In this document: positions 1 to 5,558 of the stretch, piece by piece | Layout: each line of letters opens with the position of its first letter | Position numbering within the stretch: the stretch's first letter is position 1 | DNA from: an uncultured Oscillospiraceae bacterium | GTDB lineage: Bacteria; Bacillota; Clostridia; Oscillospirales; Oscillospiraceae | Assembly: GCA_900754965.1 (NCBI GenBank) | Contig: CAAEEO010000030.1 | Location: forward strand, 1-8,778 | DNA: 8,778 nucleotides | Direction: 5' to 3' | Translations under genes and position numbers: made by a program | Notes under the pieces: model-generated | The model's database searches: none | What the model saw: the letters and a program-made list of their open reading frames with translations, nothing else | What the model was told of the DNA's origin: nothing

Positions 1-12
1 GAGACCGCATAA
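1..12 (+). CDS. Possible last codons of an upstream gene
   Basis: Frame 1 reads GAG ACC GCA TAA, giving E-T-A then a stop at bases 10-12. A strong hairpin terminator begins 15 bases later, which is what one expects just after a gene end. Only three codons are visible, so neither product nor frame can be confirmed; the assignment rests on stop-to-terminator spacing alone. Confidence 0.3.
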   Translation, partial: ETA

Positions 13-26
13 ACTGTCGGAGACCC

Positions 27-63
27 TATGGCGCGGTGCCGAAGCGGCGCCGCGCCATATTTT
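27..63 (+). terminator. Rho-independent terminator upstream of glgP
   Basis: A 15-base arm (27-41) pairs with 45-59 around an AAG loop, with one G-U wobble, and is followed by TTTT (60-63). The stem is very GC-rich and the U-tract is short. It presumably ends the transcript of the gene to the left. It leaves only about 35 bases before glgP, with no convincing -35/-10 pair in them, so glgP may depend on readthrough or on a promoter outside the window. Confidence 0.75.
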
Positions 64-98
64 ATCATAGCATGATTCTATAAAACGGAGGAAGAAGA

Positions 99-2498
99 AT
101 GAATTGGAGCAATATTTCCGCCGATGAAATGCGCAGTGCCATTGAGGATAAGCTGAACGCCTATTTCTCTATCACCAGCCAGGAGGCAACCAGAGACCAG
201 GTGTTTCAGGCCAGTGCCATGGTCATCCGGGAATTGATGAGCCGCTTGAAGAGCTTTCATGAGCAGAATGTCTCCGGAAAACAGGTGCACTACCTGTCCA
301 TGGAGTTTCTGATTGGCCGTTCCCTGCTGAAAAATGCCTATAACCTGGGCGTGGGGGAGGCGCTGAGTCAGGCCCTGGAGGATCTGGGGTTCCATGCGGC
401 GGATGTATTTGATGCGGAGCCGGATGCCGGTCTGGGCAATGGCGGTCTGGGCCGACTGGCGGCCTGTTATATGGATTCTATGGCTACGGAGGGAATCAAT
501 GCAACGGGATATTCCATCTGCTACGAATTGGGAATCTTCCGCCAGGTGATCCGGGACGGCCGGCAGACGGAAGTGGCCGATAACTGGCGTCTGGCGTCTG
601 AGGGTTGGCTGGTTTCCCATTATGACGAGGCTGTGGAAGTTCGCTTTGGCGGCTATATCCGGCCCAACTGGGATGAAAGCGGTCACTACACTGCTGAGCA
701 TGTGGGGTATCAGTCCGTGATTGCTGTGCCTCGGGATATGCTGATCGCGGGATATGACAGCCTGCAGGTGAATACCCTGCGGCTGTGGGACGCGCACAGC
801 ACCCAGGATCTGGATATGTACCTGTTTGCCACGGGTAAATATGTGGAATCCATGGAGCAGCGGACTATGGCAGAAGTGATTACCAAGGTGCTGTATCCTG
901 CGGATGACCACCTGGAGGGCAAGACCCTCCGGCTGAAACAGCAGTATTTCTTCGTTTCCGCTACGGCCCAGACCATTCTGCGGCAGCATCGGGAGCGTTG
1001 GGGAGATGTGCGGAACTTCGCCGAGCACCATGTGATTCAGATCAATGATACCCATCCCACCATGATTGTTCCGGAACTGATGCGGATTCTGATGGATGAA
1101 GACGGCCTGGGTTGGGATGAGGCATGGGACATTGTGCATCGCACAGTGGCATATACCAACCACACGGTCATGGCAGAGGCACTGGAAAAATGGCCCCAGG
1201 ATCTGATCCAGCGAGTTCTGCCCAGAATCTGGGAGATCATCTGCGAGATCAACCGCCGCTGGCGAGAAACGCTGGTGGACTGGTACGGCGAAGGGGAAGT
1301 GACCAACCGCAACCTCATCATCCAGAACGGATATGTACACATGGCAAATCTGTGCCTGGCGTCCTGCTACCGGGTCAACGGCGTGTCCCAACTGCACGGA
1401 GATATCCTGAAGACCGACATTTTCCGGGATGTCTGCCGGAAACAGCCGGAAAAGTTTACCTATGTTACCAACGGCATCGACCATCGCCGGTGGCTGAGTC
1501 AGGCAAATCCGGCGCTGCATGAGCTGATTTGTGACCTGATTGGCGACGGATACCTGCTCCACCCGGAGGAACTGAGCCGGCTGGACGCATTCCGAGAGGA
1601 CGACGGGGTGCTGAATCGTCTGGAGGAGATCAAGCGGGACAATAAAGTGCGGTTCGCACGGTTTGCGGCAAACCATCAGCCGGACTTCCTGTTAGATCCG
1701 GCGGCCGTTCTGGATGTGCAGGCCAAGCGGCTGCATGAGTACAAGCGGCAGCTGATGTGCGCCATGCTGATTGTGCATCTGCGCAATCAGATCCACAATG
1801 CGCCGAATGCCGATTTCCTGCCTCGCTCCTTTGTGTTTGCCGCCAAAGCTGCCCCCGGTTATGCAGTGGCAAAACGCATCATTGAGCTGTTGTGCTCCCT
1901 TTCCCGGGAAATCAATCAAGATCCCCTGTGCAAAGACAAACTGCAGGTCTTTTTCCTGGAGAACTACCAGGTCTCGGCAGCCGAGCGGCTGATGCCGGCG
2001 GCGCAGATCTCCGAGCAGATCTCCACAGCAGGCAAGGAGGCTTCCGGTACCGGCAATATGAAACTGATGATGAACGGTGCCATCACCATTGGCACCCTGG
2101 ACGGCGCCAATGTGGAGATGCATCAGCAGCTGGGAGACGAGAATATGTTCCTGTTCGGTCTGAATGCAGACGAGGCAGAGGAGCTGCGCAGCCACTATGA
2201 TCCGGTGGCGCTGTTTGAACGCAGCCCCAGTATCCAGGCGGTCTTTGCCCAGATGAACCGCGGGTTCTCTGACGGCAAGAGCTACAGCGACCTGACCAAT
2301 ATGCTGCTGTACGGTGGAGATCCGTTCCTGCTGCTGGCAGATTTTGAACCCTATGCAGCCTGCTCCCAGCAGCTGTATCAAACCATGGGTGACGTTCGGA
2401 AACGGGCGCAGATCTCACTGACCAATATTGCCCGGAGCGGCATATTCGCCGCAGACCGCGCCATTCGCGAATATGCGGAGGATATCTGGAAACTATGA
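99..2498 (+). CDS. glgP: Glycogen/starch/maltodextrin phosphorylase
   Basis: Family role: a cytoplasmic PLP-dependent GT35 enzyme that removes glucose from the non-reducing ends of alpha-1,4-glucans with phosphate, giving glucose-1-phosphate. The protein is 799 residues, normal for bacterial GlgP/MalP. Visible family blocks are YLSMEF (65-70), GLGNGGLGRLAA (111-122), a QINDTHPT block, RLHEYKRQ (544-551) and the PLP signature EASGTGNMK, whose lysine is K655 (codon 2061-2063). The ATG at 99 has GGAGG at 88-92 with 6 bases spacing, an excellent start. The gene overlaps the next by four bases (ATGA), so the two are almost certainly cotranscribed and translationally coupled. No glgA, glgB or glgC is in view. 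Whether glycogen or maltodextrin is preferred cannot be decided from sequence, so glgP versus malP is a convention here. Confidence 0.96.
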   Translation: MNWSNISADEMRSAIEDKLNAYFSITSQEATRDQVFQASAMVIRELMSRLKSFHEQNVSGKQVHYLSMEFLIGRSLLKNAYNLGVGEALSQALEDLGFHAADVFDAEPDAGLGNGGLGRLAACYMDSMATEGINATGYSICYELGIFRQVIRDGRQTEVADNWRLASEGWLVSHYDEAVEVRFGGYIRPNWDESGHYTAEHVGYQSVIAVPRDMLIAGYDSLQVNTLRLWDAHSTQDLDMYLFATGKYVESMEQRTMAEVITKVLYPADDHLEGKTLRLKQQYFFVSATAQTILRQHRERWGDVRNFAEHHVIQINDTHPTMIVPELMRILMDEDGLGWDEAWDIVHRTVAYTNHTVMAEALEKWPQDLIQRVLPRIWEIICEINRRWRETLVDWYGEGEVTNRNLIIQNGYVHMANLCLASCYRVNGVSQLHGDILKTDIFRDVCRKQPEKFTYVTNGIDHRRWLSQANPALHELICDLIGDGYLLHPEELSRLDAFREDDGVLNRLEEIKRDNKVRFARFAANHQPDFLLDPAAVLDVQAKRLHEYKRQLMCAMLIVHLRNQIHNAPNADFLPRSFVFAAKAAPGYAVAKRIIELLCSLSREINQDPLCKDKLQVFFLENYQVSAAERLMPAAQISEQISTAGKEASGTGNMKLMMNGAITIGTLDGANVEMHQQLGDENMFLFGLNADEAEELRSHYDPVALFERSPSIQAVFAQMNRGFSDGKSYSDLTNMLLYGGDPFLLLADFEPYAACSQQLYQTMGDVRKRAQISLTNIARSGIFAADRAIREYAEDIWKL

Positions 2499-3382
2499 AA
2501 AACCAAGCGTATGTGGCAGTGGTGGGTGCCGTGAATATGGATATTTGCGGCACACCTTTCGTAAAACTGATTGCAAAGGATTCCAACCCGGGCACAGTCC
2601 GGCATAATCCCGGCGGCGTGGGCAGAAATATCGCCCATAATCTCCGGTTGTTGGATGTCCCGGTAAAATTCCTCACGGCGTTCGGTAATGACCTGTATGC
2701 CAAAGAATTGCGGAATTCCTGCGTGGAACTGGGGATGGATATTTCCGATGCAGTTTACACGGAGATGCAGACTTCTTCCTACCTCTATATCACAGATGAA
2801 ACTGGAGAAATGATGTTGGCCGTGTGTGACACAGATGTGGCCGGCAGCATTGATGCCCAGTTCCTCCGCTCCAAGCTGGAGGTGCTCAATCAGGCGGCAT
2901 TGGTGATGTTCGACGGGAATCTGACGGAGGAGAGTGTGACATACCTGGCAGAGCATGTGACGGCGCCGCTGTTTGCCGACCCGGTGTCCTGCAAAAAGGC
3001 GCTGCGGCTGAAACCAATCCTGTCCCGGCTGCACACCTTTAAACCCAATGAAATCGAGGCGATGTTCCTGACCGGAGAGGACAGTCCGGAAAAGGCCGCC
3101 AGAGCACTGGTGAACTTGGGAATTCAGCAGGTGTTCGTCAGCTGCGGCGGAGATGGGATTATTGCGGCAGATGCTGAGCAGACACTCCACCTGCCCTGTG
3201 AGCAGACCACACTGGTCAACACCACCGGCGGCGGAGATGCCGCAATGGCGGCACTGGCCTGGGCATTTACCCAAGGAATCGGTCTGGAAGGAGCTGCCCG
3301 GGCTGCGCTGAAAGCAGGGGCAATCACTGTGGGTACCCAGCAGACCATTGCACCGGATCTCTGTCCGGCCCGCCTGCTGTAA
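2495..3382 (+). CDS. PfkB-family kinase, pseudouridine kinase-like
   Basis: A 295-residue ribokinase/PfkB-family kinase. Family signature 1 is visible as GGVGRNIAHN (40-49) and signature 2 as NTTGGGDAAMAAL near the C-terminus, with D248 the expected catalytic base. The blocks DSNPG (29-33), PGGVGRNIA, TSSYL and TGEMMLAV recall, from memory, E. coli pseudouridine kinase PsuK (YeiC), which makes pseudouridine 5'-phosphate. Other PfkB substrates (ribose, fructose, other nucleosides) remain possible. PsuK is usually encoded beside the glycosidase psuG, which is not in this window. The ATG overlaps the glgP stop; GGAGG lies inside glgP at 2477-2481, 13 bases upstream, rather far, so translational coupling probably drives initiation. 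The anion-hole motif reads GGGD where the family usually has GAGD. Confidence is high for the family and moderate for the substrate. Confidence 0.85.
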   Translation: MKNQAYVAVVGAVNMDICGTPFVKLIAKDSNPGTVRHNPGGVGRNIAHNLRLLDVPVKFLTAFGNDLYAKELRNSCVELGMDISDAVYTEMQTSSYLYITDETGEMMLAVCDTDVAGSIDAQFLRSKLEVLNQAALVMFDGNLTEESVTYLAEHVTAPLFADPVSCKKALRLKPILSRLHTFKPNEIEAMFLTGEDSPEKAARALVNLGIQQVFVSCGGDGIIAADAEQTLHLPCEQTTLVNTTGGGDAAMAALAWAFTQGIGLEGAARAALKAGAITVGTQQTIAPDLCPARLL

Positions 3383-3393
3383 CACACCCGGTA

Positions 3394-3455
3394 TCCGAAT
3401 CATAGAATGAAGTGAGCCGTCACGAATGTGGCGGCTCACAGTCTATCGATTTGGA
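3394..3455 (+). promoter_or_regulatory. Structured leader sequestering the ZIP ribosome site
   Basis: Three helices stack between the kinase stop and the transporter. The upper stem pairs 3412-3423 with 3428-3439 (12 bp, one G-U, GAAT loop). A middle stem pairs 3402-3406 (ATAGA) with 3442-3446 (TCTAT). A lower stem pairs 3394-3401 (TCCGAATC) with 3448-3455 (GATTTGGA, one G-U). The lower stem consumes the first three bases of the GGAGG at 3453-3457 used by the TTG start at 3466. No U-tract follows, so this is not a terminator. The sequence therefore suggests control of translation initiation, by ligand, protein, temperature or ribosomes finishing the upstream gene at 3382. It matches no riboswitch class I can recognise. 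Confidence 0.55.
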
Positions 3456-3465
3456 GGAAAACGGT

Positions 3466-4218
3466 TTGTTACCTGTCTTTCTGGCTGCACTGGGGATTGG
3501 TGCGGCAACAGTTTTGGGGTCGCTGCTCGGCTGCGCGGTGGGGGAACTGCCGGACCGGGCCAATGATGGGGTCAACTCCTTTGCGGCAGGGGTCATGCTA
3601 TGCGCGGCGATGATGGGATTGGTCATTCCGTCGGTGGAGTTATCTCCGGAACCCTTTGGCGCAGTGACTGTAGTGGGAATCTTTTGCGGCGCACTGTTTC
3701 TGAGCAAAATGAACCGGATGGCGCCGCAGATCCTGGAGCGGTGCGGCGTGGATACCACAGACCCGGCCCGAGTCCGCACGGCGCTGTTTGTGCTGGCAAT
3801 CGCCATCCACCATTTTCCCGAGGGACTGGCGGCAGGCGTCAGCTTTGGAACGGGCGATCTCACAGATTCCATCACCGTCAGCGGCGGCATCGCCATTCAA
3901 AATGTACCGGAGGCTATGATCATCATTCCGGCCATGGTTCATGTGGGGTCTTCTCGAAAAAAGGCGTTCCTCATTGCATTTATCAGCGGATGTGCAGAGA
4001 TGGCGGGCACTTTTTTGGGATATTTTGCCGTCACACTGGTCAGTCGGGTGCTGCCGCTGTTTCTGGCGTTTGCGGCGGGAACCATGATGTTCGTGATTGT
4101 GGACGACATCGTGCCCAACACCCACGGGGGAACCCACGCCCGAATGTCTACTTACGCCATGCTGTTGGGATTTTGCCTGATGCTGGCAATCAACTGTCTG
4201 ATCGAAGTATTGGTGTAA
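3466..4218 (+). CDS. ZIP-family divalent metal transporter
   Basis: A 250-residue polytopic inner-membrane protein of the ZIP family (GufA/ZupT-like), expected to import zinc or related divalent metals. TM4 carries the metal-site motif H115-H116-F-P-E119-G120; TM5 carries Q145-N146-V-P-E149-A150, where HNxPEG is the classic form. Later segments (SGCAEMAGTFLGYF, DDIVPNTHGG) fit the family's TM6 and TM7 regions. Start choice: a GTG at 3412 would give 18 extra hydrophilic residues, but it sits inside the leader hairpin with no ribosome site. TTG at 3466 has GGAGG 8 bases upstream (3453-3457) and puts the first hydrophobic helix (LPVFLAALGIG) right at the N-terminus, as in the family. It follows the kinase gene by 83 bases with no terminator between, so cotranscription is plausible. 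Metal specificity is unknown. Confidence 0.9.
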   Translation: MLPVFLAALGIGAATVLGSLLGCAVGELPDRANDGVNSFAAGVMLCAAMMGLVIPSVELSPEPFGAVTVVGIFCGALFLSKMNRMAPQILERCGVDTTDPARVRTALFVLAIAIHHFPEGLAAGVSFGTGDLTDSITVSGGIAIQNVPEAMIIIPAMVHVGSSRKKAFLIAFISGCAEMAGTFLGYFAVTLVSRVLPLFLAFAAGTMMFVIVDDIVPNTHGGTHARMSTYAMLLGFCLMLAINCLIEVLV

Positions 4219-4273
4219 AAACACCCCGGGTACCGGGTCCCCTGCTGAGGGACCCGATACCCGGGGTGTTTAT
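4217..4273. terminator. Long bidirectional terminator between convergent genes
   Basis: A 21-base arm (4221-4241) pairs with 4249-4269 around a 7-base loop with a single C-A mismatch; flanking A and T bases extend it by about two pairs. On the plus strand it ends in TTTA, a short U-tract. On the minus strand the AAAAA at 4217-4221 becomes five Us, so it should also stop transcription arriving from the phosphoesterase side. It overlaps the last bases of the ZIP stop codon. Confidence 0.85.
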
Positions 4274-4304
4274 CATAAGCGTTTTCCGAAAACGTTTGTT
4301 TGGC

Positions 4305-4367
4305 TCAGCGTTCGCTGGGACCGGGATTTGCAGGACCGTAGATCAGGTCATCAATATCGCTATCCAT
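4305..4367 (-). CDS. Putative 20-residue mini-protein
   Basis: On the minus strand a perfect AGGAGG (4377-4382) sits 9 bases before an ATG that opens a 20-codon frame ending in TGA. The peptide begins MDSDIDDLIYG and ends in a proline/glycine-rich, charged tail (PGPSER). The N-terminal half is acidic; there is no signal peptide or membrane segment. I do not recognise it. It lies about 105 bases downstream of the phosphoesterase stop on the same strand, just before the shared terminator, so it could be the last cistron of that transcript. A 6-bp dyad (GCATAT, CAGT loop, ATATGC; 4408-4423) lies upstream. An equally strong ribosome site by chance is possible but uncommon. The rest of 4274-4471 is AT-rich with no other gene visible. 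Confidence 0.35.
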   Translation of the reverse strand: MDSDIDDLIYGPANPGPSER

Positions 4368-4471
4368 GTGTCGTTGCCTCCTGTGATCTTTTCTGATTTT
4401 CTCATACGCATATCAGTATATGCCGTTGAGAGAAAAAAGATTCCAGGATTTTTTCAAATTTCTGTGAAACT

Positions 4472-5302
4472 TTATGCACACTCCAGTGTCAGACACAGGA
4501 TCTCCGGCCGGTTGCCAAACCGGGGAATGGGGATTCCGTTGCCCAGTCCCCGAGAGACTACCATCACATAGCGGCCGCAGGGAAACAGACCGGCATCATA
4601 TTTGGGGAAGAACCGGAAGTCGGTACCCAACAGACCGCCCACACCCGGCAGCCGGATGATTCCGCCGTGGCCGTGACCGCACAGGATTACATCCGTTTTT
4701 AGCTCCGGGTACCGCATTGGCCAGTCATTCCGATGACCCAACAAAATGGAAAAATGATCCGGATAAGCTGCATCGATGGCATCCATCAGTTCGTCCGGCC
4801 GGGTCATTTCAGCGTAACTGTTGGGATCTTCCACCCCTGCAACAATCAGCTCCTCCCCGTTGCGCGTTATGATCCGGTAATCATTGCTTAGCCAGACACC
4901 GCCGGCCTGCTCGATGGCCCTACGCAGTTCATGGGCATGACCGCTGGCCCAGTCGTGGTTGCCGCTGGAAAAATAGACCGGGGCGATTTGGGAGAGCGTT
5001 TCTACCAGATGCCGGACTTGCGGGATATGCTTCTTATTCTCAATGTAGTCGCCGGTCATTGCGATCATATCCGGTTCCAACTGCGCCACTTGTTCGATCA
5101 GATCTTCGTCCTCTTTTCCGAACCGAGCGGCGTGGAGATCGGACAGCTGTACGATGCGATAGCCGTCGAATGCCTCAGGCAGTCTGGCGGAGGAAATTTG
5201 ATAGTGGGTGACTTCCAGCCGGTATCGGCTGCTATATAAACTCCAGATCCCTGTCAGGATCAGGAGCAGTACGATACCCCGAAAAACAAAACGCTTTTTC
5301 AT
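4472..5302 (-). CDS. Membrane-anchored metallophosphoesterase (YkuE/YaeI-like)
   Basis: A 276-residue calcineurin-like phosphoesterase with the full dimetal motif set: D55-x-H57, G84-D85, G114-N115-H116-D117, H190, and G209-H210-G-H212-G-G. The C-terminal SRGLGNGIPIPRFGNRPEI stretch is typical of the YkuE/YaeI group. Residues 1-24 form a positively charged start plus a hydrophobic helix, so the catalytic domain is probably anchored on the outer face of the membrane. Family members hydrolyse phosphoester or pyrophosphate bonds, some on lipid or envelope substrates; the substrate here is unknown. The usual GHTHGGQ reads GHGHGGI, which keeps the metal-binding histidines. The start is well supported: AAGGAGGT with AGGAGG 9 bases before the ATG. 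It is divergent from the isomerase gene and convergent with the ZIP gene. Confidence 0.93.
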   Translation of the reverse strand: MKKRFVFRGIVLLLILTGIWSLYSSRYRLEVTHYQISSARLPEAFDGYRIVQLSDLHAARFGKEDEDLIEQVAQLEPDMIAMTGDYIENKKHIPQVRHLVETLSQIAPVYFSSGNHDWASGHAHELRRAIEQAGGVWLSNDYRIITRNGEELIVAGVEDPNSYAEMTRPDELMDAIDAAYPDHFSILLGHRNDWPMRYPELKTDVILCGHGHGGIIRLPGVGGLLGTDFRFFPKYDAGLFPCGRYVMVVSRGLGNGIPIPRFGNRPEILCLTLECA

Positions 5303-5335
5303 GGGGACGCACCTCCTTTTCGTGTTTGCCGGAGC

Positions 5336-5344
5336 ATCATACCA
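5336..5344 (-). promoter_or_regulatory. Candidate extended -10 promoter for the phosphoesterase
   Basis: Reading the minus strand, TGG followed by TATGAT gives an extended -10 element (TGnTATGAT), with the hexamer at 5341-5336. There is no good -35 hexamer at 17-18 bases, which extended -10 promoters can tolerate. The start of transcription would fall near 5329, leaving a leader of about 27 bases that includes the ribosome site. Confidence 0.45.
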
Positions 5345-5474
5345 TAAAAACGGTGCGAATGGGGGAAAATTTCGTAAATTTCATAATTTGCTAACAACTG
5401 GGCAAAAACTTTGAAGTATGATGGAACAAATTGCGCCGTATCGGCGTCAAATTATGGCATTGCGAAGATTATGC

Positions 5475-5503
5475 TTGAAACCGAATGGGAAATGCGGTAT
5501 AAT
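5475..5503 (+). promoter_or_regulatory. Near-consensus sigma-A promoter for the isomerase
   Basis: TTGAAA (5475-5480), a 17-base spacer and a perfect TATAAT (5498-5503). Transcription should start near 5510, giving a leader of about 48 bases before the ATG at 5559. Upstream at 5431-5450 lies an imperfect inverted repeat (TTGCGCCG, TAT, CGGCGTCAA) that could be a regulator site or chance. The rest of the 5303-5558 gap shows no gene. Confidence 0.85.
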
Positions 5504-5558
5504 ACCTTGGCTATGCATGTAAATAAGATCCTTCGGGATGAAGTAAAGGATGAAACGA

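Noticed and set aside
63..84. TATCAT or TATAAA as a -10 for glgP
   Set aside because: Neither has a -35 at suitable spacing, and TATAAA lies only a few bases from the ribosome site.
78..1676. A 532-codon open frame on the minus strand
   Set aside because: It lies opposite glgP, which has unmistakable phosphorylase motifs throughout. The minus-strand protein shows no recognisable domain and its composition is typical of an antisense shadow in GC-rich DNA.
4277..4297. Small hairpin AAGCGTTTT-CCG-AAAACGTTT
   Set aside because: Nine pairs with one wobble but AT-rich and with no U-tract directly after it on either strand; probably incidental beside the large terminator.
4430..4453. A/T-rich inverted repeat with T-runs near the phosphoesterase stop
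   Set aside because: GAAAAAA and TTTTTTC can pair, but the inner bases mismatch and there is no GC stem; too weak to call a terminator.
3600..4571. A 323-codon plus-strand frame overlapping the ZIP gene
   Set aside because: Out of frame with the transporter, runs straight through the long terminator hairpin, and its translation is rich in G/R/H typical of a shifted frame.
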